Notes under the pieces: model-generated
Seen by the model: only the letters and a program-made list of their open reading frames with translations
Database searches by the model: none
What the model was told of the DNA's origin: nothing
Position numbers and translations under genes: made by a program
Shown: piece by piece, positions 17,382 through 26,364 of the stretch
Layout of the letters: each line of letters starts with the position of its first letter
How positions within the stretch are numbered: the first letter of the stretch is position 1
DNA from: Lysobacteraceae bacterium NML93-0793
Lineage (GTDB): Bacteria; Pseudomonadota; Gammaproteobacteria; Xanthomonadales; Xanthomonadaceae
Direction of reading: 5' to 3'
DNA: 48,210 bases
Assembly: GCA_002324875.1 (NCBI GenBank)
Contig: NTJG01000021.1
Span: 1 to 48,210, forward strand

Positions 17382-19481
17382 TCAGGCGGCCGCGAATCGC
17401 GACGCACCGCCGATCCAGCGGGCGACGATCGCGTCGGCGCGTGTGGGATGGGCTTGGGCGAGGGTATCGCCCAGTTGCTGGATCACCGGGAGCAGGTCCG
17501 CGTCCCGGGCGAGATCGGCCAGGCGGAACTCGACCAGACCGGTCTGGCGCGTGCCGAGCAGTTCGCCGGGCCCACGGAGCTCGAGATCCTTTTCGGCGAT
17601 GACGAAGCCGTCGGTCGTGGTGCGCATGGTGTCGAGACGCTCGCGTGCGGCCCGCGACAGCGGTGCCTGGTAGAGGAGCACGCAACTCGATGCGGCACTG
17701 CCCCGCCCCACGCGCCCGCGCAACTGGTGCAGCTGGGCGAGACCGAGCCGTTCGGCATTCTCGATCACCATCAGCGAGGCGTTGGGCACGTCGACGCCCA
17801 CCTCGATCACGGTCGTGGCCACCAGCAGATCGCTGTCGCCGGCCTTGAATGCCGCCATCGCGGCCTGCTTCTCGGCCGGCCGCATGCGGCCGTGCACCAG
17901 GCCGATCCGCAATTCGGGCAGCGCGGCCGACAGCAGTTCGTAGGTCGTCTGCGCCGCCTGGGCGACGACCTCGTCCGAGTCGTCGATCAGGGTGCAGACC
18001 CAATAGGCCTGGCGACCTTCGGCGCAGGCGGCGCGGATGCGCTCGATGAGTTCGGCCCGGCGCTCGGCGCTGAGAACGACGGTGCGCACCGGGGTGCGCC
18101 CCGGCGGCAGCTCGTCGATCGCGGACACATCCAGATCGGCGTACGCGGCCATCGCCAGCGTGCGTGGAATCGGCGTGGCGGTCATGACCAGCTGATGCGG
18201 CACGCTGCCTCCGTGCGCGCCCTTGTCGCGCAGCGCGAGCCGCTGGTGCACGCCGAAGCGATGCTGCTCGTCGATGATCGCCAGGCCCAGATCGTGGAAT
18301 TCGACCGCCTGCTGCATCAGCGCATGCGTGCCGACGACGAGCTGGGCGGCGCCGCCGGCGATGTCGGCCGAGACGGCCGCACGCGCGCGGCCGGTGACCT
18401 TGCCCGCGAGCCATGCCACGCGCACACCGAGCGGCGTCATCCACGCCGACAGGTTGCGCGCGTGCTGCTCGGCGAGCAGCTCGGTCGGCGCCATCAGCGC
18501 GGCCTGCGTTCCGCCATCGATCGCGACGAGGGCCGCGAGTGCTGCGACCACGGTCTTGCCGCTGCCGACATCGCCCTGCACCAGGCGCAGCATCGGATGC
18601 GGCCGCGCCAGGTCGCGCACGATGTCGCGGTAGACCCGCTGCTGCGCGCCGGTGAGCGCGAACGGCAGCGACGACGTCAGCGCCGCCGCCAATGGGCCGG
18701 GCCGCAGAGCCGGCGCGCCATGCGCCTGCAATGCGATGCGCTGACGGCGCAGGCTGAGATGGTGGGCCAGCATCTCCTCGAGCGCCAAACGACGCTGCGC
18801 CGGATGTCGGCCGTCGAGCAGCGCCGCGAGATCGGCATCGACCGGTGGACGATGCACGGTCAACAGTGCGTCGCGCAGCGACGGCAGCGCCAGGCCCGTC
18901 AGCAGATCGGATGGCAGCAGTTCCAGCGACGCATCGCCCGGCAGTCGGTCGAGTGCCGCACCGATCATGCGGCGCAGCGCGACCGGCCCCACACCGTCGA
19001 TCGCGGGATATACCGGATCGAGCGCATCGCCGAGCACCGCATCCGCCGACGTGTCGACGACCCGGTAGCTCGGATGCACGATTTCCAGGCCATGCTGGCC
19101 CGGGCGCGGCGTGCCGTAGCAGCACAACCGGGTACCGACGGCGAACTGGGCGATCTGCGCGGCGCGGAAGTGGAAGAAGCGCAGCACCAGCGTCGCCCCG
19201 GAGTCGTCCGAGAGGGCGACGCGCAGCATCGGCCGGCGGCGGAACCCGCGGTCCACCGCGTCGACCGTGCCTTCCACCTGCGCCGGCACACCGCCGCGCA
19301 GTGCACGGATCGGCACGATGCGCGTGCGGTCCTCGTACTGCCGCGGCAGATGCAGCCACAGGTCGCCGACCGTGGCAAGGCCGCGAGCGGCGAGCTTTTC
19401 GGCCACCTTCGGTCCGACGCCGGGCAGCGTGGACACCGCCGCGGCGCCGGTGGCCGACAGCACGGGCGCAGCCCGGCTCAC
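17382..19481 (-). CDS. recG: ATP-dependent DNA helicase RecG
   Basis: 699 residues. N-terminal wedge domain with an OB fold, starting with a helix-hairpin-helix-like LPGVGPKVAEKLAARG. Helicase motifs: VQGDVGSGKTVVAALAAL (Walker A), IIDEQHRFGVHQR (motif II, DEQH), MTATPIPRTLAM (motif III), and LGLAQLHQLRGRVGRG (motif VI). It reverses stalled replication forks and processes Holliday junctions. The start is GTG 19481, 19 bp after the ridA stop. It is last in the yicC-gmk-rpoZ-spoT-ridA-recG run, matching the E. coli order except for ridA. Confidence 0.96.
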   Translation of the reverse strand: MSRAAPVLSATGAAAVSTLPGVGPKVAEKLAARGLATVGDLWLHLPRQYEDRTRIVPIRALRGGVPAQVEGTVDAVDRGFRRRPMLRVALSDDSGATLVLRFFHFRAAQIAQFAVGTRLCCYGTPRPGQHGLEIVHPSYRVVDTSADAVLGDALDPVYPAIDGVGPVALRRMIGAALDRLPGDASLELLPSDLLTGLALPSLRDALLTVHRPPVDADLAALLDGRHPAQRRLALEEMLAHHLSLRRQRIALQAHGAPALRPGPLAAALTSSLPFALTGAQQRVYRDIVRDLARPHPMLRLVQGDVGSGKTVVAALAALVAIDGGTQAALMAPTELLAEQHARNLSAWMTPLGVRVAWLAGKVTGRARAAVSADIAGGAAQLVVGTHALMQQAVEFHDLGLAIIDEQHRFGVHQRLALRDKGAHGGSVPHQLVMTATPIPRTLAMAAYADLDVSAIDELPPGRTPVRTVVLSAERRAELIERIRAACAEGRQAYWVCTLIDDSDEVVAQAAQTTYELLSAALPELRIGLVHGRMRPAEKQAAMAAFKAGDSDLLVATTVIEVGVDVPNASLMVIENAERLGLAQLHQLRGRVGRGSAASSCVLLYQAPLSRAARERLDTMRTTTDGFVIAEKDLELRGPGELLGTRQTGLVEFRLADLARDADLLPVIQQLGDTLAQAHPTRADAIVARWIGGASRFAAA

Positions 19482-19500
19482 GTGATGCGCGCGCTCGGAA

Positions 19501-19884
19501 TCAGCCGAGCACCATCACCGCGTCGACCTCGAAGCGCGCGCCCTTGGGCAGGGCCGGCACCTCGATGGTCGAACGCGCGGGATACGGCGCGTCGAAATAC
19601 TCGGCCATCACCGCGTTGACCTGGCCGAATTCCGACAGGTCGGTGACGTAGAGCCCGACGCGCACGATGTCGTCCAGACGACCACCGGCGGCTTCGGCCA
19701 CGGCCTTGAGGTTGTCGAATGCGCGCCGCGCCTGGGCGGTGATGTCACCGGCCACCAGTTCCCCGGTCGCGGGATCGAGCGGAATCTGGCCGGAGAAGTA
19801 CACGGTGCCGCCGGCGCGCACGGCCTGCGAATACGGACCGATCGCGGCAGGCGCGTCCGGGGTGCTGATGGGCGTGCGGGGCAT
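19501..19884 (-). CDS. ridA: RidA family enamine/imine deaminase
   Basis: 127 residues. Hydrolyses reactive 2-aminoacrylate-type enamines released by PLP enzymes. Conserved points: AIGPYSQAVRAGGTVYFSGQ at the N-terminus, VRVGLYVTDLSEFGQVNAV with the Arg that binds substrate carboxylate (in PYPARSTIEV), and a C-terminal EVDAV. Normal RidA length. It is placed between spoT and recG, where E. coli has trmH, and is probably co-transcribed with recG. Confidence 0.93.
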   Translation of the reverse strand: MPRTPISTPDAPAAIGPYSQAVRAGGTVYFSGQIPLDPATGELVAGDITAQARRAFDNLKAVAEAAGGRLDDIVRVGLYVTDLSEFGQVNAVMAEYFDAPYPARSTIEVPALPKGARFEVDAVMVLG

Positions 19885-19982
19885 GCGGACATCTCCAGGA
19901 AAATCGAGACGGCCATTCTAGCGGCGCGGCGTTCGTCGCGGTCCGGGCTGTACGCCGGGACCCTGCGGAGGCGCCGCACAGG

Positions 19983-22151
19983 TCACATGCGCTGGACGCC
20001 GTGGACCACCGGCAGGCGCCGCGTCTTGCGGATCACGTCGGCCAGGTGCTTGCGGCCCTTGACCTCGATCGAGAAGCGGATCGCGGCGACCGTGCTGTCG
20101 CGTTCGAGATAGTCGACGCCGTCGATGTTCGAATGCGCGCGCGCGATCGCCGCGGCCACCTGCGCGAGCACGCCGGGGTGGTTCTCCACTTCGATACGCA
20201 GCGCGACGTTGTAGTCGCCGACGACGTCGCGGTCCCAGTCGATGTTGACCCAGCGCTCCGGCGACTTGCGGAACTCGGCGACGTTCGGGCAATCCATGCG
20301 GTGCACGACGATGCCGCGCCCGGTGGTGTGGTAGCCCATGATGTCGTCGCCGGGAATCGGCGTGCAGCAATTGGCGAAGGTGATGACGCCGCGCTCGTCA
20401 CCGCGGATGCGGATCGTCTCGCCCGGGCGGGCGGACTGGTCCTTGGGCTGGGCGCCTTCCTGCGGCGCCAGCGCCAGCGCCACCTGCGCCGGCATCCAGT
20501 TGCCGAGCGCGATGTCGGCCATCAGCGCTTCCAGGCGCGGATACCGGGCCTCGGCCAGATACGCATCCAGTCGCGACTGCGGCAAGCGGTCGAGCGACGT
20601 CCCCAGCAACTCCAGCGCGCGATCGAGCATGCGATGACCGAGCTGCACCGCGTCCTCGTGCTGCAGATGCTTGAGCTGCGCGCGGATCGCGGTGCGTGCC
20701 TTGCCGGTCACCACGAACTCCAGCCACTGCGGACGCGGCGCCGAGGATTTCGCCGTCACGATCTCCACCCGTTGCCCGCTCGACAACGCGGTGCGCAGCG
20801 GCACCAGCTTGCCGTCGACGCGCGCGGCCACCGCCTGGTTGCCGATGTCGGTGTGCACCGAATACGCGAAATCGAGCGCGGTCGAGTTGCGTGGCAGCGA
20901 CATGATGTCGCCCTTGGGCGTGAACAGGTAGACCTCGTCCGGGAACAGATCGACCTTGACGTTCTCGAGAAACTCCAGCGACGAGCCGGTCGCGCGTTGC
21001 GATTCCAGCAGACCGGCGATCCACGAATGCGCACGCGACTGCGCGCTGTTGGGACCGTCGCCACCGTGCTTGTAGGCCCAGTGCGCCGCGATGCCGCGCT
21101 CGGCGATCAGGTCCATTTCCTCGGTGCGGATCTGCACCTCGATCGGCGCGCCGTAGGGCCCGAACAGCACCGTGTGCAGCGACTGGTAGCCGTTGGCCTT
21201 GGGAATCGCGATGAAGTCCCGGAAGCGGCCGTCCAGCGGCTTGAACACCGAATGCGCGATGCCGAGCGCGTGGTAGCAGTCGGCGGCGGTGGCCACGATG
21301 ATGCGGTAGCCGAAGACGTCCATCACCTGGGTGAAGGTTTTGCCCTCGCCCTGCATCTTCTTGTAGATGCTCCAGGGCGATTTCACCCGGCCGACGAGGC
21401 GGTATTGCAGGCCGGCACTGGTCAGCCGCTGCGCCAGCTGCGCCTCGATGCTCGCCAGCGCTTCACGACGCACCAGCGGCTGGTTGCCGATGCGCTTCTC
21501 CAGCACCGAATGCCGGATCGGATGCAGCGCATGGAAACCGAGATCCTGCAGCTCGGCCTTGATCTTGTTCATGCCCAGGCGCTGGGCGATCGGCGCATAG
21601 ACCTCAAGTGTTTCGCGCGCGATGCGTTCGCGGGCCGGCCCCGGCTGGGCGCCGAGCGTGCGCATGTTGTGCAGGCGGTCGGCGAGCTTGATCAGGATCA
21701 CGCGCAGGTCGCGCGCCATCGCCAGCATCATCTTGCGGAAGCTTTCCGCGTCCGCTTCCTGCCGGCTGTTGAAGTTGAGCTTGTCGAGCTTGGTGACCCC
21801 TTCCACCAGTTCGGCCACGGCCTCGCCGAACGACGCCGCGAGCGCGTCGCGGGTGAGCGGCGTGTCCTCGATGGTGTCGTGCAGGATGGCCGCGACCAGC
21901 GTTTCGACGTCGACCCGCTGCTCGGCGAGCACCCCGGCCACGGCGACCGGATGCGTGATGTAGGGCTCGCCGGACTTGCGCGTCTGGCCCGCGTGGGCCG
22001 CGGCGCCGACCGCCCAGGCATGACGCAGGCGGGCGCGCTGGTCGGCCGGCAGGTACAGCGTGCTGCGCTCGAACTCGCGCACGTAATCCGGCAGCGCCTC
22101 GTCACCGGGCACATCGGGCTCCAGGAGGCTGGCAGGAGGCGCTGGCGTCAT
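19983..22151 (-). CDS. spoT: Bifunctional (p)ppGpp synthetase/hydrolase SpoT
   Basis: 722 residues. Order: HD hydrolase domain with YITHPVAVAGVLAEQ and the metal motif AAILHDTIEDT near residue 90, plus LIKLADRLHNMRTL; the synthetase domain with GRVKSPWSIYKKMQ, DVFGYRIIV and GYQSLHTVLFGP; a TGS domain (VYLFTPKGDIMSLPRNSTALDFAYSVHTDIG); a conserved His-Cys region; and a C-terminal ACT domain. The HD metal residues are intact, so it should degrade (p)ppGpp; the synthetase segment is also well conserved. It sits after rpoZ as in E. coli, but with a hairpin in between. Confidence 0.96.
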   Translation of the reverse strand: MTPAPPASLLEPDVPGDEALPDYVREFERSTLYLPADQRARLRHAWAVGAAAHAGQTRKSGEPYITHPVAVAGVLAEQRVDVETLVAAILHDTIEDTPLTRDALAASFGEAVAELVEGVTKLDKLNFNSRQEADAESFRKMMLAMARDLRVILIKLADRLHNMRTLGAQPGPARERIARETLEVYAPIAQRLGMNKIKAELQDLGFHALHPIRHSVLEKRIGNQPLVRREALASIEAQLAQRLTSAGLQYRLVGRVKSPWSIYKKMQGEGKTFTQVMDVFGYRIIVATAADCYHALGIAHSVFKPLDGRFRDFIAIPKANGYQSLHTVLFGPYGAPIEVQIRTEEMDLIAERGIAAHWAYKHGGDGPNSAQSRAHSWIAGLLESQRATGSSLEFLENVKVDLFPDEVYLFTPKGDIMSLPRNSTALDFAYSVHTDIGNQAVAARVDGKLVPLRTALSSGQRVEIVTAKSSAPRPQWLEFVVTGKARTAIRAQLKHLQHEDAVQLGHRMLDRALELLGTSLDRLPQSRLDAYLAEARYPRLEALMADIALGNWMPAQVALALAPQEGAQPKDQSARPGETIRIRGDERGVITFANCCTPIPGDDIMGYHTTGRGIVVHRMDCPNVAEFRKSPERWVNIDWDRDVVGDYNVALRIEVENHPGVLAQVAAAIARAHSNIDGVDYLERDSTVAAIRFSIEVKGRKHLADVIRKTRRLPVVHGVQRM

Positions 22152-22231
22152 CCGCGAAGCCTACGGGGCCGGTCGACATTTGGGAACCACGTCGCAGTGC
22201 AGAGGACGCGGTCACGGGCCCGTAAATGCAA

Positions 22232-22254
22232 CGGCCCCGCACGAAGCGGGGCCG
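22232..22254 (-). terminator. Hairpin between rpoZ and spoT
   Basis: CGGCCCCGC (22232-22240), ACGAA loop, GCGGGGCCG (22246-22254): a perfect 9-bp stem 39 bp past the rpoZ stop, followed on the minus strand by TTGCATTTACGG. It may attenuate read-through into spoT. Confidence 0.6.
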
Positions 22255-22293
22255 GTTCGACATGGCGACGGTTGCGGCCGTCGCACGGGCGAT

Positions 22294-22596
22294 TCAGAGA
22301 TCGTCGCCCTTGGCCATGTCCTCGTCGGCGACGACTTCGGCCGCGGCCCACTCGAGGGCTTCGCGCTCCTTGCGCTCGCGCTCGGACTTGTCGACGGCGT
22401 CGATGAACGGCTGGTCGATGCGGCGCGCAGCGATCTCGCGCAGCGCCAGCACCGTCGGCTTGTCGTCGTTCTCGCTGTTGTCGAGCTGCGACTCGACGCC
22501 GTTGGCGAGCTGACGCGCGCGCTTGGCGGCCATCATGACCAGCTCGAAGCGGTTGTCGACGACTTCCAGGCAATCTTCTACGGTGATGCGGGCCAT
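22294..22596 (-). CDS. rpoZ: RNA polymerase omega subunit
   Basis: 100 residues. Starts [20 protein letters not shown], with [11 protein letters not shown] and [15 protein letters not shown] typical of omega. It stabilises the beta-prime subunit and forms one (p)ppGpp site. The C-terminus is extended and charged ([29 protein letters not shown]), as in other Xanthomonadaceae-type omegas. Preceded by gmk and followed by spoT. Confidence 0.96.
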   Translation of the reverse strand: MARITVEDCLEVVDNRFELVMMAAKRARQLANGVESQLDNSENDDKPTVLALREIAARRIDQPFIDAVDKSERERKEREALEWAAAEVVADEDMAKGDDL

Positions 22597-22736
22597 ACGG
22601 GCTCCCGGCGACCGGCACGGCCGCGCGAATCAGGAAAAGGGGTCGCGCATGGTACGGCTGCCCGAGGGCGGACGCAAGCACCGCCCCTGAAAATCAATCA
22701 CTTGGCGCAGATCGAGCGGTCCCGGCGCGAGCACGC

Positions 22737-23354
22737 TCAGGCGCCGGACAGGAGCCGCCCGATCAATCCCGCATGACGTGCCGCCTGCAGATCCCGGCGC
22801 AGACGGCTGGCGCGGAAGATCGCGCACATGTCGGCCACCGCGACGTCGAAATCCTCGTTGACGACGACGAAATCGAACTCGTCGTAATGCGACATCTCCT
22901 CCTGCGCCGCGGCCAGCCGCTGGGCCATCACCGCCTCGCTGTCCTGACCGCGCTTGCGCATGCGCTGGTCGAGCGCCTCGCGCGACGGCGGCAGGATGAA
23001 GACGCTGACCGCATCGGGCACCTTCTCGCGCACCTGGCGCGCGCCCTGCCAGTCGATCTCCAGCAGCACGTCCTTGCCGGCGGCGAGCTGCGGTTCCACC
23101 GACTGCCGCGCCGTGCCCTTCCAGTCGCCGTGCACCCGCGCGTACTCGAAGAAGTCGCCGGCATCGATCATCGCCTGGAACACATCCTTGCCGACGAAGT
23201 GGTAATGCTCGGCATGGCGCTCACCGGGACGCGCCAGGCGCGAGGTGAACGAGATCGACAGTGCGATGTCCGGATCCTTCGCCAGACACGCGTTGACGAT
23301 GCTGGATTTTCCGGCGCCCGACGGCGCCGCCACGATGAACAGCGTGCCGCGCAT
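22737..23354 (-). CDS. gmk: Guanylate kinase
   Basis: 205 residues from ATG 23354. Phosphorylates GMP to GDP. Walker A is APSGAGKSS; GMP-binding residues lie in ISFTSRLARPGERHAEHYHFV and in DFFEYARVHGDWKGT; the lid follows IDWQGARQVREK. The start is not settled. ATG 23354 gives the family N-terminus (MRGTLFIVAAPSG) but has no ribosome site, because a 28-bp heptad array (23361-23388) occupies the leader. ATG 23429, with a weak AGG nearby, would add 25 residues (rich in Pro and Ser) encoded largely by that array. First of the gmk-rpoZ-spoT series. Confidence 0.93.
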   Translation of the reverse strand: MRGTLFIVAAPSGAGKSSIVNACLAKDPDIALSISFTSRLARPGERHAEHYHFVGKDVFQAMIDAGDFFEYARVHGDWKGTARQSVEPQLAAGKDVLLEIDWQGARQVREKVPDAVSVFILPPSREALDQRMRKRGQDSEAVMAQRLAAAQEEMSHYDEFDFVVVNEDFDVAVADMCAIFRASRLRRDLQAARHAGLIGRLLSGA

Positions 23355-23360
23355 CGGGCC

Positions 23361-23388
23361 GGGATTGGGGAGCGGGGATTGGGGAGTC
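23361..23388. repeat. 28-bp array of four 7-bp units (GGGATTG-type)
   Basis: Units GGGATTG, GGGAGCG, GGGATTG, GGGAGTC in tandem, ending 7 bp from the likely gmk start codon. The same family as the arrays at 23444 and 24382. Confidence 0.8.
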
Positions 23389-23443
23389 GGCGACACGGAT
23401 GGCAATCCGCCTGTCAACGGGGCGGCCATCGTACCTGCTCTTT

Positions 23444-23471
23444 CGAATCACGAATCACGAATCCCGAATCC
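23444..23471. repeat. 28-bp array of four 7-bp units (CGAATC[A/C])
   Basis: CGAATCA, CGAATCA, CGAATCC, CGAATCC in tandem, beginning 4 bp past the yicC stop. The reverse complement has the same (G/T)GATTCG heptad pattern as the array at 24382, so it is the same repeat family in opposite orientation. Confidence 0.8.
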
Positions 23472-23474
23472 CGG

Positions 23475-24335
23475 CTACTCAATGTTCTGCACCTGCTCGC
23501 GGATCTGGTCGATCAGCACCTTGAGCTCGATGGCGGCCTGCGAACTGCGCCGGTCGACCGACTTCGAACCCAGCGTGTTGGCCTCGCGGTTGAATTCCTG
23601 CAGCAGGAAGTCCAGGCGCCGTCCCACCGGTTCGCGCTGGGCCAGCACCCGGCGGATCTCCACGACGTGGCTGTCGAGGCGGTCGAGTTCCTCGTCCACA
23701 TCGAGCTTCTGCAGCCACAGCACCAGTTCCTGCTCCATGCGGCCCGGGTCGACCGGGTGCGGCAGGTCGGCGATCCGCGCCTGCAGCTTGGCGCGCTGAC
23801 CCTCGCCGATCTGCGGCATCAGCGTGCGCACTTCGGCGGCGATCGCGGCGATGCCGTCGACGCGCTCGAGAATCGCCGCGACCAGCTTGGCGCCCTCGCG
23901 CTCGCGCGCGGCCACGAAGTCCTGCAGCACGGTCTCGAGCAGGGCCAGCACCTCGGCCTGCAGCGCCGCCGGATCCACCCCGCGCGACTGCATCACGCCC
24001 GGGAACTGCAGCAGCTCGGTCAGGCTCGCCCGCAGCTCCGGAAAACCGGGGCGCAGGTCCTGCGCCAGGCCCTGCAACTGGGCGAGCAGCGCGCGGTTGA
24101 GCTGCAGTTCGCCGCCGCCCTCGCCGCTGCGCAGGCGCAGGCCGAGCTCGACCTTGCCGCGCGACACCGCCGCCGACACGCGCTCGCGCAGCGCCGGTTC
24201 CAGGCCGCGCAGTTCTTCGGGCATGCGTGTGCCGAGTTCCAGGAAGCGGTGGTTCACCGCGCGCAGTTCGCAGGACAGCGTGCCCCACTCGGTGCTGCGC
24301 TCGCCCGAGGCGAAGGCGGTCATGCTGCGGATCAT
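23475..24335 (-). CDS. yicC: YicC family endoribonuclease
   Basis: 286 residues from ATG 24335. N-terminus MIRSMTAFASGE and LRAVNHRFLELGTRMPEELR define YicC_N; the C-terminal DUF1732 domain has ELDRLDSHVVEIRRVL and GRRLDFLLQEFNREANTLGSKS. E. coli YicC is 287 residues and has been linked to small-RNA decay. An ATG at 24347 (adding MADR) is an alternative; the open frame to 24545 runs through the heptad array at 24382 and is not credible. Divergent from rph, as in E. coli. Confidence 0.92.
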   Translation of the reverse strand: MIRSMTAFASGERSTEWGTLSCELRAVNHRFLELGTRMPEELRGLEPALRERVSAAVSRGKVELGLRLRSGEGGGELQLNRALLAQLQGLAQDLRPGFPELRASLTELLQFPGVMQSRGVDPAALQAEVLALLETVLQDFVAAREREGAKLVAAILERVDGIAAIAAEVRTLMPQIGEGQRAKLQARIADLPHPVDPGRMEQELVLWLQKLDVDEELDRLDSHVVEIRRVLAQREPVGRRLDFLLQEFNREANTLGSKSVDRRSSQAAIELKVLIDQIREQVQNIE

Positions 24336-24381
24336 GCGGTCGGCCATGGCGGAAAATGGCGGACGAGTATGCCTGAGGGCC

Positions 24382-24409
24382 GGGATTGGGGATTCGGGAT
24401 TGGGGATTC
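24382..24409. repeat. 28-bp array of four 7-bp units (GGGATT[G/C])
   Basis: GGGATTG, GGGATTC, GGGATTG, GGGATTC in perfect register, in the spacer between the divergent genes yicC and rph. The cleanest copy of the three arrays. Confidence 0.85.
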
Positions 24410-24580
24410 GGAAGAGCGGTTCTTCGGACAAGCCGGCGGGCATCCGGGCTTGCAGGCCCCGAGATACTCGAGGGCGAGGAACCGGAATCGGACATGCGGC
24501 GGTGCAGGTCCACGGGGCGCCCGACCGGGCCCGGAGACCGGCCACTGCTAAACTTCTGCGCCGTCTTCCGGCACGCCTTC

Positions 24581-25309
24581 ATGTCCGACTTTTCCCGCCC
24601 CAGTGGCCGCGCGGCCGATCAACTGCGCGCCGTCCGTTTCGAGCGCGGTTTCACGCGCCATGCCGAGGGCTCGGTACTGGTGAGCTTCGGCGACACCCGC
24701 GTGCTGTGCACGGCCAGCGTGGAGAACCGCGTCCCCGGCTTTCTGCGCGGCAAGGGCGAGGGCTGGGTGACGGCCGAATACGGCATGCTGCCGCGCGCCA
24801 CCAACACGCGTAACGACCGCGAAGCCGCGCGCGGCAAGCAGGGCGGCCGCACGCTGGAAATCCAGCGCCTGATCGGCCGCAGCCTGCGCGCCTGCGTGGA
24901 CCGCAAGGCGCTCGGCGAGCGCACGATCACGCTCGACTGCGACGTGCTGCAGGCCGATGGCGGCACCCGCACCGCGGCCATCACCGGTGCTTATGTCGCC
25001 CTGGTCGATGCGATCGGCGCGCTGCGTGCCAGGCGCGAGATCACCCGCGACCCGGTGCACGGTGCGATCGCCGCCGTGTCGGTGGGCGTCTACCGCGGCG
25101 TGCCGGTGCTCGATCTCGATTACGCCGAGGACAGCGACTGCGATACCGACATGAACGTCGTGATGAACGACGGCGGCGGCTTCATCGAGGTCCAGGGCAC
25201 CGCCGAAGGCCATGCATTCCGCCGCGTCGAGATGGACGCGATGCTGCAACTGGCCGAAGCCGGTGTCGCGCAACTCGTCGCCCTGCAGCGCGAGGCGCTC
25301 GCGGGATGA
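24581..25309 (+). CDS. rph: Ribonuclease PH
   Basis: 242 residues. Phosphorolytic 3'-5' exoribonuclease that trims tRNA 3' ends. Signature segments: [40 protein letters not shown] (Arg-rich phosphate and tRNA contacts), [19 protein letters not shown] and [17 protein letters not shown] (catalytic Asp residues). Not truncated, unlike the E. coli K-12 frameshifted gene. ATG 24581 gives the family start [17 protein letters not shown] at 24548-24553 could be its -10. Its stop overlaps the next gene by 4 bp. Confidence 0.96.
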   Translation: MSDFSRPSGRAADQLRAVRFERGFTRHAEGSVLVSFGDTRVLCTASVENRVPGFLRGKGEGWVTAEYGMLPRATNTRNDREAARGKQGGRTLEIQRLIGRSLRACVDRKALGERTITLDCDVLQADGGTRTAAITGAYVALVDAIGALRARREITRDPVHGAIAAVSVGVYRGVPVLDLDYAEDSDCDTDMNVVMNDGGGFIEVQGTAEGHAFRRVEMDAMLQLAEAGVAQLVALQREALAG

Positions 25310-25713
25310 CAGGGCGCCACGCGACGCGTCGTATCGCGCTGACCACGCTGCTGGTGGCCGACTACGACGCGGCGATCGCCTGGTACACGCGTGCGCTGGG
25401 GTTCCGGGTGTTCGAGGACCGTCCGCTCGGCGAAGGCAAGCGCTGGGTCCGCATCGGTCCCGGCCATGCGGACGATGCCGCGCTGCTGCTGGCGGAGCCG
25501 GCGACCGACGCGCAGCGCGCTCGCGTCGGTGACCAGACCGGCGGCCGCGTCGGCCACTTTCTCCACACCGACGATTTCGCACGCGACCACGCAGCGATGA
25601 CCGCAGCCGGTGTGACCTTTCTCGAAGCACCACGCGTCGAGCCTTACGGCACGGTCGCGGTGTTCGTCGATCTCTACGGCACGAAGTGGGACCTGCTGGA
25701 GCCCGCCGCATGA
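25306..25713 (+). CDS. VOC superfamily (glyoxalase/bleomycin-resistance fold) protein
   Basis: 135 residues. Single VOC unit: [20 protein letters not shown] with the usual YT..LGF, then [22 protein letters not shown] and [17 protein letters not shown]. Such proteins are metal-dependent lyases, isomerases or dioxygenases, or binding proteins; the ligand cannot be told. Coupled at both ends by 4-bp ATGA overlaps, with rph before it and rdgB after it, so the three are one translational unit. Confidence 0.85.
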   Translation: MTGRHATRRIALTTLLVADYDAAIAWYTRALGFRVFEDRPLGEGKRWVRIGPGHADDAALLLAEPATDAQRARVGDQTGGRVGHFLHTDDFARDHAAMTAAGVTFLEAPRVEPYGTVAVFVDLYGTKWDLLEPAA

Positions 25714-26315
25714 AGACCCTCGTTCTCGCCAGCGGCAACGCCGGCAAGCTTTCCGAGCTGCGCGCGATGCTGGCCGATCTGCCGCTGGCCATCGTGCCGC
25801 AGCGCGAGCTGGGTGTGGACGATGCCCCCGAGACCGGCACCACCTTCGTCGAGAACGCGCTGATCAAGGCGCGGCACGCATCCCGGGTCACCGGTCTGCC
25901 GGCACTCGCCGACGACTCCGGCCTGATCGTCGATGCGCTGGGCGGCGCGCCCGGTCTCTACAGCGCGCGCTACGCCGGCAGTCCGACCGACGATGGCGCC
26001 AACAACGCGAAACTGCTGCAGGCGCTCGACGGCCTGCCGGAATCGCGACGCACCGCTCGCTTCTACGCCGTGATCGTGCTGTTGCGCCACGCCGACGATC
26101 CGCAGCCGCTGATCGCCGAAGGCAGCTGGGAAGGCCGCATCCTCGATGCGCCGCGCGGTCACTACGGCTTCGGCTACAACCCGGTCTTCCTCGATCCCGC
26201 GAGCGGCCTGACCGCGGCCGAACTGCCGCCGGAACAGAAGAACCGCATCAGCCATCGCGCGCTCGCCCTGCAGGCGCTGCGCGACCGGCTGGCGCGCTCC
26301 GGGCTGCTCGCCTGA
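25710..26315 (+). CDS. rdgB: RdgB/HAM1 family non-canonical purine NTP pyrophosphatase
   Basis: 201 residues from ATG 25710. Hydrolyses dITP/ITP and XTP to monophosphates, keeping deaminated purines out of DNA and RNA. Motifs: VLASGNAGKLSEL at the N-terminus, TFVENALIKARHAS, ALADDSGLIVDALGGAPGLY (catalytic Asp) and GHYGFGYNPVF. The ATG overlaps the VOC gene stop (ATGA); the longer frame from 25686 is not conserved. It precedes hemW, as in E. coli. Confidence 0.95.
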   Translation: MKTLVLASGNAGKLSELRAMLADLPLAIVPQRELGVDDAPETGTTFVENALIKARHASRVTGLPALADDSGLIVDALGGAPGLYSARYAGSPTDDGANNAKLLQALDGLPESRRTARFYAVIVLLRHADDPQPLIAEGSWEGRILDAPRGHYGFGYNPVFLDPASGLTAAELPPEQKNRISHRALALQALRDRLARSGLLA

Positions 26316-26364
26316 GCCATCGCCGCGCACGTGCGCAGCCGACCGCCACCCTGATGTCTGCCCG

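Noticed and set aside
23443..23474. CRISPR-like array at the 7-bp repeats
   Set aside because: Units are 7 bp with no spacers; these are simple tandem arrays.
24386..24580. N-terminal extension of RNase PH to 24386
   Set aside because: Begins within the heptad array, is not conserved, and ATG 24581 gives the family start.
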